From positions 1 to 45,232 of the forward strand of contig JAFODQ010000007.1 in the NCBI GenBank assembly GCA_017380615.1: a stretch of DNA of 45,232 bases, read 5' to 3'. Below are positions 22,794 to 30,467 of the stretch, piece after piece. A model generated the notes under the pieces. It ran no database searches and had not been told where the DNA came from. It saw only the letters and a list, made by a program, of their open reading frames with translations. This stretch comes from Clostridia bacterium (GTDB lineage: Bacteria > Bacillota > Clostridia > Oscillospirales > Acutalibacteraceae). The position numbers and the translations under genes are program-made. Numbering within the stretch: position 1 is the stretch's first letter; each line of letters opens with the position of its first letter.

Positions 22794-22821
22794 ATTATAT
22801 CAAAGTCGGTGTAAAAGTAAA
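22794..22821 (-). promoter_or_regulatory. Promoter of the oxidoreductase gene
   Basis: Minus strand TTTACT (22821-22816), 16 bases, TATAAT (22799-22794), about 40 bases before the ATG. Confidence 0.65.
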
Positions 22822-22874
22822 TAGCAGATATTGAAATTTTTTCAAGCAATGCTATAATAATGATTGTAATTTGT

Positions 22875-23060
22875 CGAAACGCAGTCGCGTTTCGCAAATG
22901 CCGATTTTATCGGCTTTTAGCAAAATTGTTTTTTATAAATACAATTTTGCATTACACTCATTGAAAGGATTATAGTCGAATTTTCGAAGAAAATTCGATA
23001 CCTAATCATAATTTGGTATCGAAACAGTGTAATTTTACACTGTTTCGACTAACTATAATC
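22875..23060. repeat. Cluster of palindromes with a branched (junction-like) core
   Basis: Successive hairpins lie at 22875-22882/22887-22894, 22900-22905/22909-22914 and 22920-22928/22942-22950. Then an outer 9-bp stem, GATTATAGT (22968-22976) with ACTATAATC (23052-23060), encloses hairpins 22976-22985/22989-22998, 22999-23002/23015-23018 and a 14-bp perfect stem 23019-23032/23035-23048. It lies between the oxidoreductase and deoD promoter regions and contains no gene. A TATAAT (23054-23059) lies in the right outer arm. Confidence 0.8.
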
Positions 23061-23082
23061 GTTATAACAAATGCCAGGTGAC

Positions 23083-23113
23083 GGAGCTTACAAGCTTTAA
23101 CCTTGTAGCCTCC
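23083..23113 (+). promoter_or_regulatory. Leader hairpin before deoD
   Basis: GGAG..TACAAG (23083-23094) pairs with CTTGTA..CTCC (23102-23113) with an internal mismatch and a 7-base loop. No T tract follows, so it is not a simple terminator. It does not match any riboswitch consensus I know. Confidence 0.35.
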
Positions 23114-23142
23114 CTTAACTTCATTACGAAAAGAGGTTTATT

Positions 23143-23877
23143 ATGAATTATCCCACCCCTCATATAAACGCAAAGCCTTCTGATTTTGCCAAAACCGTGC
23201 TTATGCCCGGTGATCCCTTAAGAGCAAAATTCATTGCAGAAAACTTCCTTGAGGATGCAAAGCTTGTAAACAATGTCAGAGGAATTCACGGTTACACCGG
23301 TCTTTACAAGGGTGTGCCGGTTTCCGTTATGGCATCGGGCATGGGTATGCCTTCAATCGGCATTTACAGCTATGAGCTTTTTAATTTCTTTGAGGTTGAA
23401 AACATTATCCGTGTCGGCTCTGCAGGTGGCATGAGCAAGGATGTAAAGGTGCGTGACATCATTCTGGCGCAGGGTGCTTGCACAAACTCTAACTTTGCTC
23501 ACACCTTTAATCTTCCCGGCACATTCGCACCAATTGCAGATTTCTCGCTTCTAAGAAAAACTGTTGAAACAGCCGAAGCACTGAGCCTTGATTATAAGGT
23601 GGGAAGCATCCTTTCTTCAGACACATTTTATAACGACGAGGAGGGTCTTTTGCCACAGCAGACATCATCTGCTCTTTGGGGCAAAATGGGTGTTCTCGGT
23701 GTTGAAATGGAAGCCGCAGCACTTTATATGAATGCTGCAAGGTGTGGTAAATCTGCCCTTGCAATCCTCACGGTTTCCGACCACCTTCTCACAGGAGAAA
23801 GCCTTTCCTCCGATGACAGACAGAACTCATTTACCGATATGATGAAGCTGTCTCTTGAAACGGCGATAAAATTATGA
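23143..23877 (+). CDS. deoD: Purine-nucleoside phosphorylase, DeoD type
   Basis: A 244-aa protein of the usual length for hexameric DeoD enzymes (about 235-240). Conserved regions are MPGDPLRAKFIAENFLED (phosphate site), RVGSAGGM, VLGVEMEAAALYMNA (nucleoside site) and TVSDHL with the catalytic aspartate. It splits purine (deoxy)nucleosides with phosphate to base and (deoxy)ribose-1-phosphate. First gene of the nucleoside catabolic operon deoD-deoB-cdd-pdp. ATG 23143 follows AAGAGG. The stop overlaps the deoB start. Confidence 0.95.
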   Translation: MNYPTPHINAKPSDFAKTVLMPGDPLRAKFIAENFLEDAKLVNNVRGIHGYTGLYKGVPVSVMASGMGMPSIGIYSYELFNFFEVENIIRVGSAGGMSKDVKVRDIILAQGACTNSNFAHTFNLPGTFAPIADFSLLRKTVETAEALSLDYKVGSILSSDTFYNDEEGLLPQQTSSALWGKMGVLGVEMEAAALYMNAARCGKSALAILTVSDHLLTGESLSSDDRQNSFTDMMKLSLETAIKL

Positions 23878-24998
23878 TGAATAAATTCAAAAGAGTTTTC
23901 CTCATTGTGCTTGACAGCTTCGGTATCGGCGAGGCACCTGATTCGGAGCTTTTCGGTGACAAGGGCTGCAGCACAATAAAATCTGTTTCACAATCAGATT
24001 TCTTCAATATAGCAAACCTTAAAAACCTCGGCTATACTCAGATAGATGGTCTCTCTTTTTTAGGAGAAGGCATACTGAATTCACAGGTTGCACGTCTCCA
24101 AGAGCTGTCTAAGGGCAAGGACACAACCATCGGGCACTGGGAAATTGCAGGTGTTGTTTCACAAAAGCCTTTACCAACATTTCCTCAGGGATTCCCGGAA
24201 AAATTCATTGAGGATTTTCAAAAAGCAATCGGAACAAAGGTTCTGTGCAACAAAACATATTCGGGCACAGAGGTTCTTAAGGAATATGGCGAGGAGCACC
24301 TGAAAACGGGCTACCCCATAGTTTACACCTCAGCAGACAGTGTTTTTCAGATTGCTGCACACGAAAGCATTATTCCACCTGAAAGGCTTTATGAAATCTG
24401 CAGAATTGCAAGAGAAATGCTTGTGGGTGACCTTGGTATAGGCAGAGTCATTGCCCGACCATTTGAGGGTGAATACCCCTTTAAGAGAACTTCAAGAAGG
24501 CACGATTTCTCACTGATTCCCCCCAAAAGCACCTTGCTTGACGAGCTCAAGGGTGATGGGCTTGATGTTATAGGTGTAGGCAAAATCCATGATATTTTTG
24601 CAGGCAAGGGCCTTACAGAATTCACATTCACACAAAACAATGCAGACGGAATGAAGAAAACAGAAGAATATCTGCTCAGGAAATTCAATGGTCTGTGCTT
24701 TGTAAATCTTGTGGATTTTGATATGGTTTACGGTCATCGCCGTGACACGGACGGCTACGCCCGTGCAGTGGCAGAATTTGATAAATGGCTGGGTGGCTTT
24801 GTGAAAAAAATGAAAAATGATGATGCTCTCATTATCACAGCAGACCACGGCTGCGATCCTGACTTCAAAGGAACAGATCACACCCGTGAATACGTACCGT
24901 TCATTTTATATTACAATGAAATTGAGCCCAAAAACCTTGGTACAATCCAAGGCTTCAGCCACATTGCAGACACTGTAAGAACTCTTCTGAAAGGTTGA
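23874..24998 (+). CDS. deoB: Phosphopentomutase
   Basis: A 374-aa alkaline-phosphatase-superfamily enzyme. VFLIVLDSFGIGEAPD carries the first metal aspartate, KDTTIGHWEIAG the phosphorylated threonine, and DFDMVYGHRRDTDGYA and ALIITADHGCDPDFKGTDHT the remaining metal ligands. It converts (deoxy)ribose-1-phosphate to the 5-phosphate, linking the two phosphorylases to central metabolism. ATGA overlap with the deoD stop shows translational coupling. Length matches the family (about 390). Confidence 0.95.
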   Translation: MMNKFKRVFLIVLDSFGIGEAPDSELFGDKGCSTIKSVSQSDFFNIANLKNLGYTQIDGLSFLGEGILNSQVARLQELSKGKDTTIGHWEIAGVVSQKPLPTFPQGFPEKFIEDFQKAIGTKVLCNKTYSGTEVLKEYGEEHLKTGYPIVYTSADSVFQIAAHESIIPPERLYEICRIAREMLVGDLGIGRVIARPFEGEYPFKRTSRRHDFSLIPPKSTLLDELKGDGLDVIGVGKIHDIFAGKGLTEFTFTQNNADGMKKTEEYLLRKFNGLCFVNLVDFDMVYGHRRDTDGYARAVAEFDKWLGGFVKKMKNDDALIITADHGCDPDFKGTDHTREYVPFILYYNEIEPKNLGTIQGFSHIADTVRTLLKG

Positions 24999-25002
24999 TT
25001 TT

Positions 25003-25413
25003 ATGACAAACAATGAACTGATTTCTTTTGCTGTCAAAGCAATGGACAATTCATATTCACCATACTCAAATTGCAGAGTTGGTGCAGCACTTCTCGCAGA
25101 AAGCGGCAAGGTATATACCGGTGCAAATATTGAAAACGCAGCCTTCACACCTACTGTATGTGCAGAGAGAGTAGCTTTCTTCAAGGCAATATCCGAAGGT
25201 GAGAAAACTTTCATTAAGATTGCTGTGGCAGGTGGCAAAAATGGCGTTATTAATGGCATTTTCGCTCCTTGTGGCGTCTGCAGACAGGTTATGAGAGAAT
25301 TCTGCAAGGATGATTTTCAAGTGCTTATGGCAGAATCACCAAGCACATATAAAGAGGTAACATTAAAGGATCTCTTACCCTACTCTTTTTCACCTGAGGA
25401 TGTGATCAAATGA
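25003..25413 (+). CDS. cdd: Cytidine deaminase
   Basis: A 136-aa homotetrameric-type enzyme. NIENAAFTPTVCAERVAFFK holds the zinc cysteine and catalytic glutamate, and APCGVCRQVMREF the other two cysteines. It deaminates cytidine and deoxycytidine to uridine forms, which the next gene product can cleave. It starts 4 bases after deoB, and its stop overlaps the start of the phosphorylase gene (ATGA). Confidence 0.95.
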   Translation: MTNNELISFAVKAMDNSYSPYSNCRVGAALLAESGKVYTGANIENAAFTPTVCAERVAFFKAISEGEKTFIKIAVAGGKNGVINGIFAPCGVCRQVMREFCKDDFQVLMAESPSTYKEVTLKDLLPYSFSPEDVIK

Positions 25414-26708
25414 GAATCTATGACATTATAAAAAAGAAACGGGATGGCAATGAGCTTTCCACTGCGGAAATAGAATTTTTTATTAAGGGCTATGTGGATG
25501 GCTCAATAAAGGATTACCACGCAGCTGCACTGTGCATGGCAATCTTCTATGTAGGAATGACCGAAAGAGAAACTGCAGACCTGACTCTCGCCATGGCAAA
25601 CAGTGGTGACACTGTGGATTTATCACAATTCGGCTCACTCACAGCAGATAAGCACAGCACCGGTGGTGTCGGTGACAAAACAACACTTATTGTTGCACCC
25701 ATTGCCGCATCCCTTGGCTGCATAATGGCAAAAATGAGTGGCAGAGGATTAGGTCACACAGGGGGCACAATTGATAAGCTTGACTCAATCAAAGGCTTTA
25801 ACACACAGCTTTCACCCAAAGATTTTTTTGAAGCAGTGAAGAAAACAGGCATTGCTGTTGTTGGTCAATCGGGAAACCTTACCCCTGCCGACAAGCAGCT
25901 TTATGCTTTGAGAGATGTGACAGCAACCGTTGACAGCCTCCCACTTATTGCATCAAGCATTATGTCCAAGAAGCTTGCTGCAGGCGCTCACACAATTGTG
26001 CTTGATGTAAAGCACGGATCGGGTGCATTTATGAAAACCCCCGAGGATGCAGAAGCTCTTGCAAGAGAAATGGTTAAAATCGGAAAAAATTGTGGAAGAA
26101 ACACCTCTGCAGTTATCACCAATATGGACATTCCTCTTGGTAATAACATAGGCAATTCTCTTGAAATCAAGGAAGCAATTGAGGTGCTCAAGGGTCAGGG
26201 ACCCGAGGATTTGAAAACAGTTTGCCTTGCCCTTGCAGCACAGATTGTTTCACTTTCAAAGAGCATTGATATCGAAACAGCAAAGACTCTTACCCGTGAT
26301 TCATTGGAAAACGGAAAAGCCTTTCTCAAATTCAAAGAGTGGATTTCTGCACAGGGTGGCAACAGTCAATGGATTGATAATCCCCAGCTTTTCCCCGTAG
26401 CTTCAATCCACCACGAAATCAAGGCTTCCCAAAGTGGCTTCATTTCACACATGGACACAGAGAAAATCGGCATCAGTGCTGTTATCGCAGGTGCAGGAAG
26501 AGAAACGAAAGCTGACACAATTGATATGAGTGCCGGCATTGTACTCAAAAAGAAAACGGGAGATTCTGTTAACGAGGGGGACATTATTGCCATTCTCCAC
26601 ACAAACAACAAAATCTCTGTGGAGGGCGCAGAGAAGAAATTTCTTGAAGCAATTACCATTTCTCCCAACAAGCCTGAAAGCAAGCCTTTGATTTACAAGA
26701 TAATATAA
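25410..26708 (+). CDS. pdp: Pyrimidine-nucleoside phosphorylase
   Basis: A 432-aa protein, typical length. KHSTGGVGDKTTLIVAPIAA (phosphate-binding signature), MSGRGLGHTGGTIDKLDSI and DVKHGSGAFMKT are hallmarks of thymidine/pyrimidine-nucleoside phosphorylases. It cleaves uridine, thymidine or deoxyuridine; the distinction between DeoA and Pdp is not certain from sequence, but Firmicutes enzymes are usually Pdp. Last gene of the operon, followed by a weak hairpin (26715-26744). Confidence 0.93.
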   Translation: MRIYDIIKKKRDGNELSTAEIEFFIKGYVDGSIKDYHAAALCMAIFYVGMTERETADLTLAMANSGDTVDLSQFGSLTADKHSTGGVGDKTTLIVAPIAASLGCIMAKMSGRGLGHTGGTIDKLDSIKGFNTQLSPKDFFEAVKKTGIAVVGQSGNLTPADKQLYALRDVTATVDSLPLIASSIMSKKLAAGAHTIVLDVKHGSGAFMKTPEDAEALAREMVKIGKNCGRNTSAVITNMDIPLGNNIGNSLEIKEAIEVLKGQGPEDLKTVCLALAAQIVSLSKSIDIETAKTLTRDSLENGKAFLKFKEWISAQGGNSQWIDNPQLFPVASIHHEIKASQSGFISHMDTEKIGISAVIAGAGRETKADTIDMSAGIVLKKKTGDSVNEGDIIAILHTNNKISVEGAEKKFLEAITISPNKPESKPLIYKII

Positions 26709-26714
26709 AAACAC

Positions 26715-26744
26715 GGTGAGGAAGCCCTTTTGGTCAACCTCACC
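26715..26744 (+). terminator. Possible terminator of the nucleoside operon
   Basis: A 7-bp stem GGTGAGG/CCTCACC with a 16-base loop, followed by ATATCTTT. The weak stem makes this a tentative call. The following bases to 26881 show no gene or clear signal. Confidence 0.45.
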
Positions 26745-26881
26745 ATATCTTTATCCGTTTGCTGTTACACACCCCTGAACAACACATAAAAGAACACCAA
26801 AACAGATCATGTGGCTTTGTGTACAATGAGTATAACAAAGCAATCTGATAAAATAAACAGCTCCCATTTTCAATACAAAAG

Positions 26882-26913
26882 CAGAAGCTTCTTCATATCT
26901 GAAGAAGCTTCTG
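26882..26913. terminator. Terminator overlapping the amidohydrolase stop
   Basis: A perfect 14-bp stem (26882-26895 with 26900-26913), 4-base loop, followed by CTTTTG on minus. The stop codon of the amidohydrolase (26895-26893) is inside it, so the last codons also encode the hairpin. Confidence 0.75.
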
Positions 26914-27681
26914 TGCATTTTTGAAATATATTTTATCCTTTTCATCCTGAGATAATCCCAGGGTTTCAAGCAATTCCATTTCCCATGATGGTGCGTGCCA
27001 CGGACAATCTGAACCAAAGAGAAAAAGGTCTGCTCCCTTTTTATCCATAATTCTCAAAGCCCTGTCCTTGGGCATTGCTCCGTAACCGAAGGCTGTGTCA
27101 AAATACACGGGAATATCACAGAGATATTTAAGAACATCCTCACCCATATTGGCACTGCCCCAATGAGCACACACAACTGTGGTGTCAATCCACTTCATTG
27201 CTCTGCGAAGCCTCTCGGGTGTTGCGTGGTATGGTGGTGGATAGCCCATATCCTCACCTGCATGGAAGAGAATTATAAGCCCAAGCTCTGATGCTTTTTT
27301 ATAAATTGGCTTCATTTTTTCATCATCCACAAAAAACTGCTGATATTCGGGATGAAACTTAATACCCTGAAGCCCCATCTCCTTTATTCTTTCAAGCTCC
27401 GAAAGTGCATCCTCTGCCCAAGGATAAACAGAGCCAAAGGGAATTATTTCGTCACCTCTGCAGGAAAGGGCAAAATCATTCACTGCAGCTTGCTGTTTTT
27501 CATTTGTTGCAATAGAGAGAAGAACGCTTTTGTCAACGCCATCCTTCCTCATCAGGTCTTTAAGCCCGTGAATTGTGCCTTTTGTCTGAGGGATAAGACC
27601 ACCCGAATCATAGCTGAGCTTTGCCAACACAAACCTTGCTATTCTATCCGGAAATGCATGTGTATGAAAATCTATTACCAT
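26893..27681 (-). CDS. Amidohydrolase family 2 protein (metal-dependent TIM-barrel hydrolase)
   Basis: A 262-aa protein. IDFHTHAFPD near the N-terminus (metal HxH), GIKFHPEYQQF, LFHAGEDMGY, CAHWGSANMG and LFGSDCPWHAP at the C-terminus (metal aspartate) follow the amidohydrolase-2/ACMSD-like pattern. Substrate is unknown; decarboxylase or lactonase activity occurs in the family. A related protein lies at 28186-29016, with the hairpin array between them. ATG 27681 follows GAGG with 7-base spacing. Confidence 0.88.
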   Translation of the reverse strand: MVIDFHTHAFPDRIARFVLAKLSYDSGGLIPQTKGTIHGLKDLMRKDGVDKSVLLSIATNEKQQAAVNDFALSCRGDEIIPFGSVYPWAEDALSELERIKEMGLQGIKFHPEYQQFFVDDEKMKPIYKKASELGLIILFHAGEDMGYPPPYHATPERLRRAMKWIDTTVVCAHWGSANMGEDVLKYLCDIPVYFDTAFGYGAMPKDRALRIMDKKGADLFLFGSDCPWHAPSWEMELLETLGLSQDEKDKIYFKNAQKLLQI

Positions 27682-27709
27682 AAGAATACCTCATTCAGAT
27701 TTTTCAATT

Positions 27710-27738
27710 ATAATAATACTATTTACCGAAAATTTCAA
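27710..27738 (-). promoter_or_regulatory. Promoter of the first amidohydrolase gene
   Basis: Minus strand TTGAAA (27738-27733), 17 bases, TATTAT (27715-27710). A TATAAT three bases further on is an alternative -10. Confidence 0.6.
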
Positions 27739-27808
27739 TATATTATAAATTGAAAATTCCAACTGCAAGATTGTCTTATTTCCCCGGAACCAAAAAACCC
27801 GACACTGT

Positions 27809-28014
27809 TGTGGCACCCTCCGTAAGGAAGGTGCCACAGTTATATTCGCCAAAGGCGAGTTATATTGCTTCGCAGTTATATTTGGGCTTCGCCCAAGTTA
27901 TATTCGCTTCGCGAGTTTTGAAGGCGAATATAATATCACTGAAACGGCAAGTTTCAATATCACTTTGCGTGATAACGCAAAATATCACTGTGAGACCTGT
28001 CTCACAATATCACT
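27809..28014. repeat. Ordered array of eight different hairpins joined by constant 9-bp linkers
   Basis: Hairpins lie at 27809-27838, 27847-27857, 27867-27873, 27883-27895, 27905-27913, 27941-27955, 27965-27980 and 27990-28005, each with its own stem sequence. Linker AGTTATATT occurs at 27838, 27858, 27874 and 27896. Linker AATATCACT occurs at 27932, 27956, 27981 and 28006 (period 24-25). The two linkers are near reverse complements, so the halves face each other. An 11-bp outer stem (27840-27850 with 27923-27933) closes the left half. No coding sequence. Not a CRISPR: the repeats are too short and the units are palindromic. Confidence 0.85.
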
Positions 28015-28062
28015 TAATATTCTTATTTTTGAGATAGGTTAGTTTGAAAAATATGTACTCCC

Positions 28063-28088
28063 GTTACGCACATTTGAAAGTGCGTAAC
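28063..28088. repeat. Isolated hairpin between the array and the second amidohydrolase
   Basis: GTTACGCAC (28063-28071) pairs perfectly with GTGCGTAAC (28080-28088). It lacks a T tract and the array linkers, so it is of unclear purpose. Confidence 0.5.
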
Positions 28089-28139
28089 CCACTATGACCC
28101 TTTCAAGTAGAAGGTGTCAATTTTTATATAAAAATGAAT

Positions 28140-28173
28140 AAGGGAGAACACTTCTTTACGGAGTGTCTCCCTT
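28140..28173 (-). terminator. Terminator of the histidine phosphatase-amidohydrolase unit
   Basis: A 12-bp stem (28140-28152 with 28162-28173) with one bulged base. TTCATTTTTATAT follows on minus. It is 12 bases beyond the stop of the gene at 28186. Confidence 0.7.
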
Positions 28174-28185
28174 GTGTTGAGCTTT

Positions 28186-29016
28186 TTATAAATTCAATTC
28201 TCTTTTAAGATTACCACCGAGAACGGCTTTCTTTGCTTCTTCGGTTATCTGCAGATTTTTGATTCTTTCAATTGCCTTAAGTGTTTTCTTCGCGTCATTA
28301 TATGGAAAATCGAGACCAAAAATGCTTCTTTCATATCCCGTCTGATGGATTACGGTGCAAAGCTCATCATCTGTCAAAGACCATGCACCCTGACGAGGAT
28401 TTCCCATTTCATCTGTCTGCATTGCGATGCTTGTCCAACCTGCAAAGGTGTTTAAAACTTCTCCACGGGAATTGTTATTCATTATAAGAAGGGTTTCCTT
28501 GAAGAAGCTGTAGCCACCAAGGTGCTCCATGCTGAAGCGAAGCCTCGGAAAATTATATGCCACCTCATCAAAAAGAAGCTGTGAATAATCTGCAATTCTG
28601 TGCCAATGAAGGCCTGTATGGAATGAGATAAAAAGATTTTCCTTCTGCGCTGTTTCATAAACTCTGAAAAGCTCCGGTGAATCCACCCGTACCTCCTGGT
28701 ATGCAGGATGAATTTTTATACCAAGAAATCCAAGCTCTGCAATTTCCTTGACCTGGTCCTCAAGATTATCCTCCTCGAAATTCACAGTGCCGAAGCCAAC
28801 AAGCTGATTTTCATTTTTGATTTCACCTGCAAGCCAATGGTTTCTGTTTTTTGTTAAATCATACATCTCCATCTGATTTTGAAATGGTGCAAAGCATACA
28901 GCCTTCTCAATGGAGCATTCATCAAGAAGCGCTTTGAGACATTCCTTGTCAGCATTAGGCTTTGTGTTTTTCGGAAAGAGATGTGCGTGATTTGCATAGA
29001 TTTTGTAATCGGACAT
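28186..29016 (-). CDS. Amidohydrolase family 2 protein
   Basis: A 276-aa metal-dependent hydrolase. YANHAHLFPK (HxH position), GIKIHPAYQEV, SFHTGLHWHR, MEHLGGYSFF and FGLDFPYND (metal aspartate) follow the same order as the protein at 26893-27681. The two are diverged paralogues rather than a recent duplication. Substrate unknown. ATG 29016 follows GAGG. It lies 80 bases behind the histidine phosphatase gene on the same strand, probably in one transcript. Confidence 0.87.
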   Translation of the reverse strand: MSDYKIYANHAHLFPKNTKPNADKECLKALLDECSIEKAVCFAPFQNQMEMYDLTKNRNHWLAGEIKNENQLVGFGTVNFEEDNLEDQVKEIAELGFLGIKIHPAYQEVRVDSPELFRVYETAQKENLFISFHTGLHWHRIADYSQLLFDEVAYNFPRLRFSMEHLGGYSFFKETLLIMNNNSRGEVLNTFAGWTSIAMQTDEMGNPRQGAWSLTDDELCTVIHQTGYERSIFGLDFPYNDAKKTLKAIERIKNLQITEEAKKAVLGGNLKRELNL

Positions 29017-29096
29017 ATTGAAACCTCATTGAAACAAAAATTAAAACTCGGAACACAGAAATTAAATGCAAAGGGCAAATGGTAAAACCCCGGAGC

Positions 29097-29795
29097 TTAC
29101 TCCTCTTCTCCGAAGTCTGATTCATCATCAGATATTTCGGGATAATAATCCCAAAGCATTTCCTCCTGCGAAGCAGTAAGAGGCTCACTTGGAATTTCAT
29201 TTATAACCTCTGCCTTGCGCACTCTGCTCCAGAGAGATGGTGTTATACGGATTGTATATCCACATGCCGATGGGCAAAGCCATTCGGTCATTGGCGCTTC
29301 CGGAAGACCGAAGGCTGCAAGAATGGACATAATAACGCCGCCGTGGGTAACAATTGCAGCAGAGGTGGTGCCTGTTTTAATAAGTCCATCAATTGTTTTG
29401 CTGAAGCAATCGCACACTCTTGTGGCAAATTCTGCATTACTCTCACCATTAAGAGGACGGGCATCCTCGCCACCGGAAAGCCACTGTGAAAATTCTTCAT
29501 AGGGTGCAAGCTCCTCTGCTGTGCGACCCTCAAACTCACCAAAATCGCACTCATCGAAGCCTCTCATTTCAATTGGTGTTTTGTCAGGATAAATAATCTG
29601 TGCTGTCTGCTTGCAGCGCTTGAGAGAGCTTGTGAAAACGACCTCGGGATATGGGTAGCCATAGTCCTGTTTAAGCTTTTCAAGCTGCTCTGCACCCACC
29701 TTGCAAAGCTCCTCGTCTGTCTGGCCAATATATCTGCCCTCAAGGTTTCCCTGTGTGAGAGCATGACGGATTAAATAAACTGTATAAGTTTTCAT
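29097..29795 (-). CDS. Histidine phosphatase family protein (phosphoglycerate mutase-like)
   Basis: A 232-aa protein. The RHG-type motif is LIRHALTQGN (A in place of G), followed by RYIGQTDEELCKVG, FTSSLKRCKQTAQIIYP, DECDFGEFEGRTAEEL and VTHGGVIMSILAAFG with the second catalytic histidine. It is likely a broad or metabolite-specific phosphatase rather than a glycolytic mutase. The C-terminal tail is highly acidic (EISDDESDFGEEE). ATG 29795 follows AGGAG. Divergent from the XRE regulator at 29862. Confidence 0.9.
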   Translation of the reverse strand: MKTYTVYLIRHALTQGNLEGRYIGQTDEELCKVGAEQLEKLKQDYGYPYPEVVFTSSLKRCKQTAQIIYPDKTPIEMRGFDECDFGEFEGRTAEELAPYEEFSQWLSGGEDARPLNGESNAEFATRVCDCFSKTIDGLIKTGTTSAAIVTHGGVIMSILAAFGLPEAPMTEWLCPSACGYTIRITPSLWSRVRKAEVINEIPSEPLTASQEEMLWDYYPEISDDESDFGEEE

Positions 29796-29861
29796 TGCAT
29801 TCTCCTATGAAATAGTGTAATATATTATACAATATGTATATTTTAATACGGATGTGATTAT

Positions 29862-30467
29862 ATGTCAACATACTCTGAAAGAATGGTTGAGCTTCGCACG
29901 GAAAAGGGCATCAGTCAAAAGGCTGCTGCTGTTGACCTGGGCATATCTCAAGCCCTTCTGTCACACTACGAAAAGGGAATCAGGGAATTCAGCCTTGATT
30001 TTCTGTGCAAAATTGCAGAATATTATGAGGTTACCACCGATTATATTTTAGGAAGAACAGATAGCAGAACAGGTCTTAATGCCACTGTGCTTGAGGATAA
30101 ACGCGAGGATGAGATTTTCAACACAGCAACCATTTACCGTGCTGCAATTATGACCCACGAAAGAATGAATGCAGGCTCCTCCCAGGCAGGTGAATTCGCA
30201 GACCTTCTTTATGCAGTAACGATTTACAGAACACTGTTTTCTGCTGCACAAAACGGGTATATTCCCAAGAGGTGGTTCTCCCTTCCCCCTAAATATGTTC
30301 ACTCCGTTTCTCTTGCACTGTCCGAGGGTATGTATCGTGATTTCCCCGAAAAGACAGTAACTGCGAGACGATATGGCGGTCCCGAACCAAAAAGTATCGA
30401 GACCGTCATTAAGAATATTGAAGGTATTATAAAGAAGGATGCCGAAAAAATCAAGTCAAATGACTGA
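29862..30467 (+). CDS. XRE-family transcriptional regulator
   Basis: A 201-aa protein. Residues 1-60 are a Cro/CI helix-turn-helix (RMVELRTEKGISQKAAAVDL ... ALLSHYEKGIREFSLDFLCK). The remaining 140 residues are helical and unknown (RYGGPEPKSIETVIKNIEG). Its stop codon directly abuts the glgA stop (TGA-TCA at 30465-30470), so the two genes converge with no terminator space. The shared intergenic region with the histidine phosphatase makes that gene a possible target. ATG 29862 has only a weak ribosome binding site (GGATGTG). Confidence 0.88.
   Translation: MSTYSERMVELRTEKGISQKAAAVDLGISQALLSHYEKGIREFSLDFLCKIAEYYEVTTDYILGRTDSRTGLNATVLEDKREDEIFNTATIYRAAIMTHERMNAGSSQAGEFADLLYAVTIYRTLFSAAQNGYIPKRWFSLPPKYVHSVSLALSEGMYRDFPEKTVTARRYGGPEPKSIETVIKNIEGIIKKDAEKIKSND

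Noticed and set aside
23061..23142. Purine or other known riboswitch before deoD
   Set aside because: One imperfect hairpin is present, but none of the conserved core sequences of riboswitch classes I know could be found.
27809..28014. CRISPR array
   Set aside because: Repeats are only 9 bp, the intervals are 7-16 bp perfect palindromes rather than unique non-palindromic spacers, the linker type changes half way, and there are no cas genes.
27750..28037. Plus-strand ORF of 95 codons
   Set aside because: It runs through the palindrome array, has no ribosome binding site and no domain features. It is open by chance.
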